From Deltaproteobacteria bacterium (GTDB lineage: Bacteria > Desulfobacterota > Binatia > Binatales > Binataceae): a stretch of DNA of 64,000 nt. This document shows, piece by piece, positions 34,511 through 43,208 of the stretch. Position numbers and translations under genes: made by a program. The notes beneath the pieces are model-generated. The model searched no databases. It was given only the letters and a program-made list of their open reading frames with translations, and had not been told where the DNA came from. The DNA is taken from assembly GCA_021780225.1 (NCBI GenBank), contig JAJXZF010000036.1:1-64000 (forward strand). The letters run 5' to 3'. Position 1 is the first letter of the stretch, and the number at the start of each line of letters is the position of its first letter.

Positions 34511-35685
34511 GCCGCCTCCCGCGAATGCCCGATGCGCTCGAACCATTGCCAGAGCATGTCGGTGGGTCCGCGACCCTGATCGCCACGGTCGGCCGCGCTG
34601 CGCAGAAACAGGACCAGCGCAAGCGCCGTAAACGCGAGATCCGGGATGCTCATGGCGGCGAACGCGTTCAACCGGCCGCGTTCGGCCAGTCCTTCGCCGG
34701 CGCGCATCAACGAGTAGTAAACGAAGAAAAGCGCAATCGCCACGCCGAATCGTTCGCCTTGGCCTCCACGGGCCGGTTTCAGCCCGAGCGGGATGCCGAT
34801 CGCGGCGAATAGAATCGTCGTGACCGGCAGCGTGAACTTGCCCGCCATCTCGGTTTCGGCGAGAAAGTCGGGTTTGCCGGCCGCGCGCGCCGCCGCGATT
34901 CGCGCTGTAAGCTCGCCGTAACTTAATTCGCCGGCATCGCGGACCTGCGTGTCCAAATCGGCGTCAGGCCGGACGTTGAGGTCGTAGATCTTGAATCTCG
35001 TGAGATGGCTGGAAGAGCCTTGCGCTTCCAATCCGAACATCGAACCGTCGTAAAGCCTGACCATGATCGATTGGTCGGAGGGGTTGGAGACGATTTTGCC
35101 GGTGCGCGCTATGACCGTGTTCTGGGCCGGCGGGTTGCGCGCATCGGAAATCAACACGCCGTGCAAGATGCCGTCATGCGGCGAAATATGGTCGACGTAG
35201 ATTACCAGCCCGGGCAGGTTGCGGTTGAAGACCTTGTCCTTCAAGCCGGCGGTGGAGCGCGTCTGCGTCAGCTCGAACAGACGTTCGCGCAGATGTTCGT
35301 TCGCCCATGGCCGAACCGAAAAAGCGAGCCAGCTCGAAAGCGCCCAAACCACGACGGCGAAGCCAAAGACCGGCGCGGAGATGCGATAGAGGCTGATTCC
35401 GCACGCCCGCGCCGCGATAATTTCGCGATCGCCCGACATCCGCCCGAACCCCATCAAGACCCCGATTAGAACGGCCATCGGAAAGGTCAGCTCCAAAAAG
35501 GCCGGCATGATAAATCCGAGCAGGCTCGCAACGTCCGCGAGCGTCACGCCGCGGTTAACCACCAATTCGATCAGTTTGAGTAATTTTCCCGTGACCAGGG
35601 CGAAGGTCAGCAACAAGACGCCAAACAGAAACGGAGTGGCGACTTCCTTCACGACGTAACGGTCGATTATTTTCGTTCGAATCAT
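34507..35685 (-). CDS. lptF: LPS export permease LptF
   Basis: A 392-residue partner permease of LptG. The N-terminal RTKIIDRYVVKEVATPFLFG precedes the first span, followed by ELTFPMAVLIGVLMGFGRMSGDREIIAARACG, the conserved coupling-helix region. The central periplasmic domain carries VYVDHISPHDGILHGVLISD-like sequence, and three spans close the protein. A 164-bp region separates it from the divergent methyltransferase gene; that gap holds a 7-bp inverted repeat (35734-35740, 35746-35752). Confidence 0.88.
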   Translation of the reverse strand: MIRTKIIDRYVVKEVATPFLFGVLLLTFALVTGKLLKLIELVVNRGVTLADVASLLGFIMPAFLELTFPMAVLIGVLMGFGRMSGDREIIAARACGISLYRISAPVFGFAVVVWALSSWLAFSVRPWANEHLRERLFELTQTRSTAGLKDKVFNRNLPGLVIYVDHISPHDGILHGVLISDARNPPAQNTVIARTGKIVSNPSDQSIMVRLYDGSMFGLEAQGSSSHLTRFKIYDLNVRPDADLDTQVRDAGELSYGELTARIAAARAAGKPDFLAETEMAGKFTLPVTTILFAAIGIPLGLKPARGGQGERFGVAIALFFVYYSLMRAGEGLAERGRLNAFAAMSIPDLAFTALALVLFLRSAADRGDQGRGPTDMLWQWFERIGHSREAA

Positions 35686-35849
35686 CCGAATGGTTAGACG
35701 GACGCTCCTCCCAGCCGTTTCAGTTTAAGCGCTGATTTTCGTGAAGAAAATCCGGGAAGCTCAAATTACATAGAGATTTTCTTCCGCCCAAGGCGCCGCC
35801 GCCGGGACATGATGCTCTCCCGTGCGCGGATCGCTACAATTCCCAAACG

Positions 35850-36818
35850 ATGCGCAAGCCTCCGACGCGCGGCCCGCTCCGTGGAACGCCGCGCCACATT
35901 CATGATGATTCCGCGGGTTTGAGCAAGCGAAACGACTTTCGCCGCGCGCAGGATTCCCGCAGGTTTAACGCCAAGTCCCGGCAAACCGCCGGTGAAGGTT
36001 CCGCGCCGCCGCATCCAAACCCCGCTCAGACGCCGGATGGCCGGCGCGGCTCCCGTCCTTTCGAGCATCGCGATCGGCCGCGGAATGATCTGATTTTTGG
36101 CGCCGAGCCGGTGCGCGAATTGATTGCGGTTGCGCCGGCCGCCGTTCGTACCCTATACGTTAAAAAGGGCGGCGAAGCGCGTTATGCCGCCGAAGTCGCC
36201 GCGGTGCGCATCGCCGGCGCCGCGATTGTCGCTGCCGACCCCGACGCGCTCGGGCGGATGGCGGGTTCGGAGGCGCGGCATCAGGGCATCGTCGCGCTGG
36301 TTCGGGAATACCAATACGCCGCGCTCGAAGATCTCATGGCCGCCGGACGCGATCCGTTGGTTATCGTGGACGGAGTCACCGATCCGCGAAACCTGGGCGC
36401 GATTATCCGTTCGGCGGAATGCGCCGGTGCGGGCGGCGTGATCGTAGCCCGTGACCGCACTGTGGGCGTTACGCCCGTGGCTATCAAAGCCTCGGCGGGC
36501 GCGTGGGCGCATCTGCCGATCGCACGTTGCGGGAACGTCGCTCAAGCCCTGGAATCGCTCAAACGCGCCGGGTACTGGATCGTCGCCCTGGCTCCGGACG
36601 GCGATACCGATATTTACGCGCTCGACGCGGCGCGGCGCCTTGCGTTCGTGGTCGGATCGGAGGGCGCCGGAGTGCGCGAGATCGTGCGCAAGCGGGCTGA
36701 TTTCGTCGCTCGAATTCCGATGCGCGGCCGAATCGATTCGCTGAACGTATCGGTGGCCGCGGCCGTCGCGCTGTTCGAAATCGTGCGGCGGCGCGCGGCG
36801 TCGGCTCCGGCCGTTTGA
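35850..36818 (+). CDS. rlmB: SpoU-family 2'-O-methyltransferase, RlmB-like
   Basis: A 322-residue trefoil-knot RNA methyltransferase, probably acting on 23S rRNA G2251. The catalytic domain has motif 1 DPRNLGAIIRSAECAG, motif 2 FVVGSEGAGVRE and motif 3 RIPMRGRIDSLNVSVAAAVAL. The substrate domain begins IFGAEPVREL near residue 82. The first 80 residues are basic, proline- and arginine-rich, and unlike the E. coli enzyme. A TACAAT at 35835-35840 lies only 9 nt before the ATG, so the transcript could be nearly leaderless. tRNA targets are not excluded. Confidence 0.85.
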   Translation: MRKPPTRGPLRGTPRHIHDDSAGLSKRNDFRRAQDSRRFNAKSRQTAGEGSAPPHPNPAQTPDGRRGSRPFEHRDRPRNDLIFGAEPVRELIAVAPAAVRTLYVKKGGEARYAAEVAAVRIAGAAIVAADPDALGRMAGSEARHQGIVALVREYQYAALEDLMAAGRDPLVIVDGVTDPRNLGAIIRSAECAGAGGVIVARDRTVGVTPVAIKASAGAWAHLPIARCGNVAQALESLKRAGYWIVALAPDGDTDIYALDAARRLAFVVGSEGAGVREIVRKRADFVARIPMRGRIDSLNVSVAAAVALFEIVRRRAASAPAV

Positions 36819-36820
36819 CC

Positions 36821-38287
36821 ATGGCCGAAGCGCGCCCGTCCGCGCCCCGGCGACATGCGCGGATAGTGCTGGCGGCGGCGATCGCGATCGGAACCGCGTT
36901 GCGCTTTTGGCGGCTCGGCGTGGACGAGATGCTGCGGCCGGAAGCGGCCGCGTGGATCGCGGCGACGGCGCCCGGCATTCGCGGGGTTTTCGCGCTGGGC
37001 CTGCGCTACGACGCCGGCAAACTGAGCCTTTACGATATCGTTTTGCATTACTGGATCGCCGCCTTCGGCCAGGGCGTCGCCGCGATGCGCACGCTCTCGG
37101 CGGCCTTTGGCGCCGGCGCGATCATCCTTTTGTTCCTTGCGGTTCGCGAAATATTCGGAACTTTGCGCGACCCGGGCACGACGGCGTCAGCACTGGAGCC
37201 GGTCGACGGCGCGCTTGCCGGAGCATACGCGGCGCTGCTGTTCGGCTGCAATTTTCAAATGGTCGCGATGGCGCGGATCGTGCGCATGTATCCCTTGATG
37301 CTCGCGCTGATTCTGACGCAGATATTTTTTTTCGTTCGCGCCTGGCGGCGCGCCGGTCGAATCAACTGGCTTGCGGCGGCGCTGTGCACGGCGCTTGCCG
37401 TAGCCGCCAACGATACGGCGCTGTTCTTTTTCGCCGCCGAGGCGGTTTGGCTCGGTTATCTTTTCCGCTTCGACAAAAGTCGCGCGGGCGATCCGCCGCC
37501 CTCGCTGATGCGTCCGGCGCTCGCGCTGGCGCTCGCCGCTGCGCTTTTTTCGCCGCTGGCCGTGGTGGCGTGGCGCAGCGGGTATGGCGCGCTGGAACGG
37601 GGCGCGATGGCGTGGGTTGAGCCGCGTCCGCCGTGGTGGCCGATTGGCGCATTGCGCGGCATGACCGGCAACGCCGCGTTTGCGCCGCTGGCCGCGCTGG
37701 CGGTCTGGGGCGCGTGGGACGGCGGTCGGCGGGAGCGCCGGGCGGTCGCGTTGATGCTGTGCTGGTTCGCGATTCCCTTTCTTGCCGTGCTCGCGATTTC
37801 CTACACGGTCACGCCGCTGATGACGGAACGGTACGTGCTTGCGAGCCTGACGGCTTTCCTGGCGCTGGCGGGCGTGGGCCTGGCGTGCGTGCGCCGGCCG
37901 GCGTTGCGCGCCGCGCTCGCGGCGCTGGTCGTGATTCAGTCGCTTGCCCATCTCCATAGCCGTTGGCGCAAGCCGAACGATATCCAATGGCGCGAGGCGG
38001 CCGCCGCCGCCATTTCCGCCGTCCCATCCGGCGCGCAAATCGCGGTCATGCCGCCCGACGAACCATTATGGGTCGTGCGGTACTATTTGCCGCCCGCGCA
38101 GTGGTCGCGGGCGGTGGGCGCCGACGCGCATTTCAGCGGATCGGACCGGCGATGGTCTTTTTCCTGCGGAACAGAGCCGATTGCGATCGTCGAATCCGAC
38201 CTGCCGCCAGACGCTTTCGCCGCCGTTCGGCGATGCTATCCCGGCGCCGTCGCCGAGTTTCGCCGCGTCGTCGTGGTCAAGCGCTGA
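36821..38287 (+). CDS. GT-C membrane glycosyltransferase (GT39/ArnT-like)
   Basis: A 488-residue membrane protein with about 11 hydrophobic spans and a soluble C-terminus (about residue 385 onward). The first extracytoplasmic loop holds the acidic pair expected in GT-C enzymes (RLGVDEMLRPEAAAWIA), and AMRTLSAAFGAGAIIL follows. It would transfer a sugar from a polyprenyl-phosphate donor on the periplasmic side. ATG 36821 is 2 nt after the methyltransferase stop. The acceptor is unknown; the GT2 gene at 17050 could supply a donor. Confidence 0.75.
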   Translation: MAEARPSAPRRHARIVLAAAIAIGTALRFWRLGVDEMLRPEAAAWIAATAPGIRGVFALGLRYDAGKLSLYDIVLHYWIAAFGQGVAAMRTLSAAFGAGAIILLFLAVREIFGTLRDPGTTASALEPVDGALAGAYAALLFGCNFQMVAMARIVRMYPLMLALILTQIFFFVRAWRRAGRINWLAAALCTALAVAANDTALFFFAAEAVWLGYLFRFDKSRAGDPPPSLMRPALALALAAALFSPLAVVAWRSGYGALERGAMAWVEPRPPWWPIGALRGMTGNAAFAPLAALAVWGAWDGGRRERRAVALMLCWFAIPFLAVLAISYTVTPLMTERYVLASLTAFLALAGVGLACVRRPALRAALAALVVIQSLAHLHSRWRKPNDIQWREAAAAAISAVPSGAQIAVMPPDEPLWVVRYYLPPAQWSRAVGADAHFSGSDRRWSFSCGTEPIAIVESDLPPDAFAAVRRCYPGAVAEFRRVVVVKR

Positions 38288-38305
38288 GCGGCCGCTTCGC
38301 CCGCC

Positions 38306-38344
38306 AGCGGGTCGAGCCGCCGGCGCGTTCGAACGCGACCCGCT
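38306..38344. terminator. Nested palindrome between convergent genes
   Basis: An outer 7-bp stem, AGCGGGT (38306-38312) with ACCCGCT (38338-38344), encloses the 14-bp perfect palindrome CGCGTTCGAACGCG (38324-38337). It lies in the 73-bp gap between two converging genes and may end transcription from both sides. There is no T tract. Confidence 0.4.
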
Positions 38345-38360
38345 CCACGCGCGAGGCCGA

Positions 38361-38987
38361 TCAAAGATTGGTCTTGTAATCCTGCTCGACCGCAGCGTCG
38401 ATGCGGCGCGCATCGTCCTCGGACCCGCCCATCCTGGCGGCCAGATAGTTCCCGAAAGAAATTTTATGCGGCGGCGGCCACTTCTCGTAATTCCACAATT
38501 CGGAACGGATAAAGGCCTTCGCGCAGTGGAAAAAACATTCGCGCACCCGCACGCGAATCGCGATTTGGGCCGGTTTGCCGCGCGCCGCCAACGACTCTAA
38601 AACCGACGGATCGCAAGTCAGCTCCGCCAGTCCGTTCACGCGCAAGGTTTCGTTCGTGGGCGGCGCGATGAACAGGATTCCGACCCGCGGATTCGCGAGG
38701 ATATTCTCCAACCCGAACAGCAGCTTGTTGCCTTGCCGGTCCGGGATGAGCAGCGTCGAGCGATCGGCGACTTTGACGAATCCGGGCGCATCGCCCTTCG
38801 GCGACACATCCTGATTTCCATCGGCGTCGGCGGCGCCAAGCGCTATGAATGGCGCGCGGCGAATGAAATCGATCGCCGCGTCGTCAAGCTCTTTCAGCAA
38901 TTTGAGCGGCGTCACGCGATTCGGATGCCCCATCCGTTCGCGCAATTGTTCGACGGTCGTGATTCGATAGTCGTGCGAATTTGCCAT
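38361..38987 (-). CDS. PPOX-class FMN-dependent protein, DR_2398-like
   Basis: A 208-residue split-barrel protein. It fits the MSMEG_1061/DR_2398-like pyridoxamine-phosphate-oxidase-related group: FIALGAADADGNQDVSPKGD, VADRSTLLIPDRQGN, ILANPRVGILFIAPPTNETL, then RECFFHCAKAFIRS. The ATG at 38987 is preferred; the 14 residues possible upstream are basic and not family-like. The role is unknown. The upstream gap of 288 nt is largely filled by MITE copy 2. Confidence 0.8.
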   Translation of the reverse strand: MANSHDYRITTVEQLRERMGHPNRVTPLKLLKELDDAAIDFIRRAPFIALGAADADGNQDVSPKGDAPGFVKVADRSTLLIPDRQGNKLLFGLENILANPRVGILFIAPPTNETLRVNGLAELTCDPSVLESLAARGKPAQIAIRVRVRECFFHCAKAFIRSELWNYEKWPPPHKISFGNYLAARMGGSEDDARRIDAAVEQDYKTNL

Positions 38988-39071
38988 CGTCCCGCGCCTC
39001 CGGTGCGGTTTCAGGCTAGCGATCCGCACGGAAAATCGAAAGCGCCGCTAAATCGGCGGAATATCCGCCGG

Positions 39072-39279
39072 CTAGAGTGGCGTCCCCTGAATAAGCATGC
39101 ACTCCGCATCGGTCTTGCGCTCGGCGTGGATGCCCGGATCAAGTCCGGGCATGACCAGCTCTGTTCGTCATTGCCGGGCCAGGACCCGGCAATCCACCCC
39201 TTGCCGCCCAACAGTGGACGGCCTGCGTGCCGAGCTGACAAGGCATCAGGTGGAATTTGTTAATGGGACGCCACGTTAG
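39072..39279. repeat. MITE-like palindromic element, copy 2 (inverted)
   Basis: An inverted, shorter copy of the element at 23873-24154. Terminal repeats are TGGCGTCCC (39078-39086) and GGGACGCCA (39265-39273), flanked by CTAG (39072-39075) and TTAG (39276-39279). It has one ATGCCCGGA-type and one ATTGCCGGG-type hairpin and lacks the extra internal module of copy 1. When reverse-complemented, long stretches align with copy 1, including ATGCCTTGTCAGCTCGGC against ATGCCTTATCAGCTCGGC. There is no ORF. Confidence 0.75.
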
Positions 39280-40286
39280 AAATCGCGATCGGCCTGCTCG
39301 TCGATCAACGCGGCGAGCGCGTCGCGATAAGCGGATGGCTTCAGACTCCGCAGCAGTTCGTGTGCCGCGTCGATTTGAGCCAGGGCGAGCGCGCGGCCGC
39401 GATCGATAAGCTTCGGCTCCCGCATCGTCGCGAGCGCGCGCTCGAACGCCGCTCCTTCAAGCGCGGCTCCCGGCCGGAAATCGTCCGGAGGATCGCCGCG
39501 TTCGCCGCACGCCAGCACGACCGGCAGCGAGAGTACGCCCGCGCGCAAATCCGATCCCACCGGCTTGCCGATTTTTTCTTCCGGGCCGATCACGTCGAGC
39601 AAATCGTCGACCATCTGGAAAGCGAGGCCGAAGGTTCGTCCGAGCTGGTCCATCGCGGCGATGGTCGCCGCGTCGGCGCCGGCCAGGTCCGCCGCAACCC
39701 GGCCGCCCGCGGCGAACAACGACGCCGTTTTCCGTTCGATAACCCCGAGGTAGTCGTCGAGCGCGGCGCTTGCGTTCTGGCGCATCCGCCCCTCCATCAC
39801 CTCGCCTTCGGTCAACTGGATGCAGGCCTGAGCCGCGACCCTGACCAGCCGCTCTTCAAACCGCCCGCACAACTCGAAGGCGCGGCAAAAGAGGAAATCG
39901 CCCGCGACCAGCGACGGCGCGAAGCCGTAGCGGGCGAAGGCCGACGGCTTGCCGCGGCGCAGCACGCCGCCGTCGATAATGTCGTCATGCAGCAAGGTGG
40001 CCGAATGAATCAGCTCAAGCGCGATCGCCGCGTCGATCGCGTCCTCGACTTTTTCATCCGGGCCGCCGCAGCTCCGGTAAGTCAGCAGGATGAACAGCGG
40101 GCGCAGGCGCTTGCCGGAACCGTCGACCAGATAGTGGCAGATTTCGCCGATCAGCTTCTCGTTCGAGTCGAGCAGTCCGCTCAACTTCTGCTCCGCCGCG
40201 CGCAAATCCTCGCGCACCAAATCGGCGGGATTCGCGGGAGTGGCGGCGAGCGCGCGGGCGACGCCTGATGGTCTGGAAGGTTTCAC
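39276..40286 (-). CDS. Long-chain polyprenyl diphosphate synthase
   Basis: A 336-residue all-trans prenyltransferase. The two aspartate-rich motifs are LLHDDIIDGG and QMVDDLLDVIG; GSGKRLRPLF gives the IPP-binding arginines. Length and the small residues before the first motif suggest a C35-C50 product for a quinone tail (IspB/HepT-like). It starts with GTG 40286, 9 nt after cofE, so it appears to be the last gene of the F420 series. Its TAA stop overlaps the TTAG flank of MITE copy 2. Confidence 0.88.
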   Translation of the reverse strand: MKPSRPSGVARALAATPANPADLVREDLRAAEQKLSGLLDSNEKLIGEICHYLVDGSGKRLRPLFILLTYRSCGGPDEKVEDAIDAAIALELIHSATLLHDDIIDGGVLRRGKPSAFARYGFAPSLVAGDFLFCRAFELCGRFEERLVRVAAQACIQLTEGEVMEGRMRQNASAALDDYLGVIERKTASLFAAGGRVAADLAGADAATIAAMDQLGRTFGLAFQMVDDLLDVIGPEEKIGKPVGSDLRAGVLSLPVVLACGERGDPPDDFRPGAALEGAAFERALATMREPKLIDRGRALALAQIDAAHELLRSLKPSAYRDALAALIDEQADRDF

Positions 40287-40295
40287 CAGCGCGGC

Positions 40296-41048
40296 CTACC
40301 GGAAGAGATCCGAAGCCGCAGGCCGAATCAGCGCCCGCGCACTGCCGGCGGCCGGCCGATAGCGATAGCCGCGGATGAGTACGGCGGGGGTCGCGCCCGC
40401 CTTGGGCATCAGCAGGCCCGCGGCGGCGGCCAATTCGTCGGCGGCGGCGATCACGGTGTGATGCAGCTCGCGTCCGCCCAAATCGCGGCTGCCGCGCAGA
40501 TCGAGCATCGGGTCCATTCCGGCGACTCCGATGCACACCTCGGTGAGACCGTCGCGCCAGGGCCGGCCAAACGTGTCCGTGATGAGCACGGCCAATTCCA
40601 CGCCGCCGAGTTCCTTGATTGCGGCTCGAATTCGCGCGGCGGAAGCGTCGGCGTCTTCGGGCAGCAGGATCGCGCGGTCGTCCTCGAGGCTGTTGGATTC
40701 GTCGATGCCGGCGTTGGCGCAAACCCATCCGGGGCCGGTTTCAACGATCAACACGCCGTTGTCCATTCTGACGATCCGGCTGGTTTGCCTGAGCACCAAT
40801 TCGACGGCGCGCGGATCTTTCTCCCAGCGGGCCGCGAAACTCAACGCCAGCGGCGACGGCTCGATTTCCGCCAGGTCGGCCAGGCGGCCCTCCGCCTTGG
40901 AGACGATTTTCTGGCACACGACCAGGATATCGCCGCTGGCAAAGCGCAAATCCATCCGTTCCGCGGCGTGGAGAATCAACTCGGCGAGGTTGTCGCCGGG
41001 CATGATCATCGGGATGCCTTCGATCGCAGTCAGCGTAAGCGCGGCCAT
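40296..41048 (-). CDS. cofE: Coenzyme F420-0:L-glutamate ligase
   Basis: A 250-residue CofE/FbiB N-domain enzyme that adds glutamates to F420-0 with GTP. Matching features are VVCQKIVSKAEGRLADL, NGVLIVETGPGWVCANAGIDESN, LLPEDADASAARIR, the LITDTFGRPWRDGLTEVCIG core and a closing AVLIRGYRY. It lacks the C-terminal nitroreductase domain found in actinobacterial FbiB. It is 12 nt after cofD. Confidence 0.93.
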   Translation of the reverse strand: MAALTLTAIEGIPMIMPGDNLAELILHAAERMDLRFASGDILVVCQKIVSKAEGRLADLAEIEPSPLALSFAARWEKDPRAVELVLRQTSRIVRMDNGVLIVETGPGWVCANAGIDESNSLEDDRAILLPEDADASAARIRAAIKELGGVELAVLITDTFGRPWRDGLTEVCIGVAGMDPMLDLRGSRDLGGRELHHTVIAAADELAAAAGLLMPKAGATPAVLIRGYRYRPAAGSARALIRPAASDLFR

Positions 41049-41060
41049 GGGAAGACCAGA

Positions 41061-42026
41061 TTACACGCTCAGTGCGCGGCTCACCACGGTCGCGAGCGCC
41101 GCGGCGCGGTCCGGATCGGACATTATCGTATCGGTCGCGATGGCCCGCATCCCGAGCGCGCGTACTGGTTCGATATAACGATGATCGACGACATCGAGCA
41201 CAAACAGTCCCGCGATCTCGCGATAGAGGCGGGCGACGCCGAGCGGCGAAACCTCATGGCCCAGGCCCCGCATCATTTTGTCCGCGGGGCCCTTGATCGT
41301 TTTGCCGCCGACGATCGGGCTGATCGCGGCGACGCGGCTGCGGACCGCGGCCAAGGCCTCGCGCACGCCGGCGAGCGCGAGAATCGGCCCGATCGAAACG
41401 AACGGATTGGAGGGCGCGATTACGATCGCGCGCGCCCGCTTGATCGCCGCCAGCACGGCCGCCGTGGGGCGCGCATCATGCGCGCCGCGCAATTCGATTT
41501 TCTCGACCACTCCGCGCGCTCGCCCGCGGACGAAATATTCCTGGAACGGCAGAGCGGATTTGCCTTTGAGCTTGACGAAGGTTCGCGCCGGCTCGTCGCT
41601 CATCGGCAGAATCTCCGCCTTCACGCGCAAGCGCCGCGCCAGTTCCACGGTGATTTGCGTGAGCGTGGCGCCCTGCGCCAGCCGCTCGGTGCGGTAAAGA
41701 TGGGTCGCAAGATCGCGATCGCCGAGATTGAACCACGGTTTGCCGTAGAGCCGGCCGAGCGCCTCCAGCGCGTTGAAGGTCTCGCCCGACAGGCCCCATC
41801 CCGTTTCAGGATTCACAACCCCCGCCAGCGTGTAGATCACCGTGTCCACGTCCGGCGAGACATGCAGGCCGTAAAAGCGCTCGTCGTCGCCGGTGTTGAC
41901 GACGACGGCGAGGTCGCTTTGATTGAACTTCCGCGCCAGTCCGCGCAGGAACTTAGCCGCACCCACTCCCCCCGCCAGCGTGGTGATCAGCGGAGAGCGG
42001 GGTTGGTGCGATGGGCCGCGCGCCAT
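41061..42026 (-). CDS. cofD: LPPG:FO 2-phospho-L-lactate transferase
   Basis: A 321-residue CofD, which transfers the phospholactyl (or phosphoenolpyruvyl) group to FO to make F420-0. Signatures are TTLAGGVGAAKFLRGL, VVNTGDDERFYGLHVSPDVDT, WFNLGDRDLATHLYRT and IVIAPSNPFVSIGPIL, with GGKTIKGPADKMMR at the FO site. ATG 42026 lies 74 nt inside the end of cofH, an unusually long overlap. No later start is available before the first strand. Confidence 0.93.
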   Translation of the reverse strand: MARGPSHQPRSPLITTLAGGVGAAKFLRGLARKFNQSDLAVVVNTGDDERFYGLHVSPDVDTVIYTLAGVVNPETGWGLSGETFNALEALGRLYGKPWFNLGDRDLATHLYRTERLAQGATLTQITVELARRLRVKAEILPMSDEPARTFVKLKGKSALPFQEYFVRGRARGVVEKIELRGAHDARPTAAVLAAIKRARAIVIAPSNPFVSIGPILALAGVREALAAVRSRVAAISPIVGGKTIKGPADKMMRGLGHEVSPLGVARLYREIAGLFVLDVVDHRYIEPVRALGMRAIATDTIMSDPDRAAALATVVSRALSV

Positions 42027-43206
42027 TGGGAGCCTTTCTGCCGTACAGTTTTTTATACAGGGTCGAACGCTCGACCGCGACGCGGCCGGCCGCGCGCGCT
42101 TTTTCTTCGATCAGGTCGACCGGAACGAATTCGCCCGCCGTGCCTCCGGCCTGCGCCGTGATGCTTTCTTCCATCAGCGTGCCGGAAAAATCGTTGCATC
42201 CGACCTTGAGCGTGATCGCGGCGAAGTCCGCGCCGAGTTTCACCCACGAGGTCTGGATGTTATCGATTAAGCCGCGCAGGTAGAGCCGGGAAAAAGCGTA
42301 CATCCGAAAATCCGGAAAGCCGAGCTCGGCCGGATGAACCAGCCCCTTGCGGTAGAGCACGGTGTTCTCGTGGATGAAGCGCAGCGGCACGAATTCCGTG
42401 AAGCCGCCAGTGCGTTTCTGGATCGACCGGATCAAATCGAGATGATTGACGACCTGCCGCGGGCTTTCGAGATGTCCGTACATGATCGTCGAGGTGGTCG
42501 GCACGCCGAGACTGTGGGCGGTGGCGATGATATCGACCCACGCGGCGACGTCGACTTTCTTGTGGCTCAGGATTTCGCGCACGCTGTCGTCGAGGATTTC
42601 GGCCGCCGTTCCGGGAATCGAGCCCAGGCCGGCCGCGCGCAGCATCGCGATATATTCCCGGTATTCCATCCGCGTGCGCCGCGCGCCGTACATGATCTCC
42701 ATCGGCGAGAAGGCGTGGACGTGGATCTCCGGGAAGCGCGTTTTAATCGCGACGAGCAGATCGCGATATTTGAACGCCGGCATGTCGGGATTGATGCCGC
42801 CCTGCATGCAGACTTCGGTCGCCCCGCGGGCGATCGCGTCGCCGACCTTGGCGAGGATGGTTTCGTCCGCATGGTCGTACGCGTCGGACTCCCATTTCTG
42901 GCGTTTGAAGCCGCAAAACTGGCATCCGACAAAACAGATGTTGGTGAAGTTGATATTCCGATTGACGACGTAGGTGACTTCCTCGCCAACGTCCTCGGCG
43001 CGGGCGAGGTCCGCGGCTTTGACCACCGCGCGCAAATCGTCGCCGCCGGCGGTGTAAACCATCAGGCCTTCGTCCGGAGTCAGCTCGCCGTAATCGAGCA
43101 CTTTGAGCAGCGCCGCGCGCATCGGGGCCGACGCCCGGTTCATCAATACGTTCAGCGGCGTCGCCTCGATTTCGTCGGCGAACGCGCGCATCTGGTCGAG
43201 GTTCAC
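41953..43206 (-). CDS. cofH: FO synthase subunit 2 (CofH), radical SAM
   Basis: A 417-residue radical SAM enzyme that, with CofG, builds the FO deazaflavin from tyrosine and a ribityl-diaminouracil. The Fe-S motif is CFVGCQFCGF. Family blocks are YVVNRNINFTNI, CMQGGINPD, AFSPMEIMYGA and GFTEFVPLRFIH. GTG 43206 lies 2 nt after cofG and has GGAGG inside the cofG end. The last ~20 residues come from the region shared with cofD and may not be functional. Confidence 0.92.
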   Translation of the reverse strand: MNLDQMRAFADEIEATPLNVLMNRASAPMRAALLKVLDYGELTPDEGLMVYTAGGDDLRAVVKAADLARAEDVGEEVTYVVNRNINFTNICFVGCQFCGFKRQKWESDAYDHADETILAKVGDAIARGATEVCMQGGINPDMPAFKYRDLLVAIKTRFPEIHVHAFSPMEIMYGARRTRMEYREYIAMLRAAGLGSIPGTAAEILDDSVREILSHKKVDVAAWVDIIATAHSLGVPTTSTIMYGHLESPRQVVNHLDLIRSIQKRTGGFTEFVPLRFIHENTVLYRKGLVHPAELGFPDFRMYAFSRLYLRGLIDNIQTSWVKLGADFAAITLKVGCNDFSGTLMEESITAQAGGTAGEFVPVDLIEEKARAAGRVAVERSTLYKKLYGRKAPNGARPIAPTPLSADHHAGGGSGCG

Positions 43207-43208
43207 GC

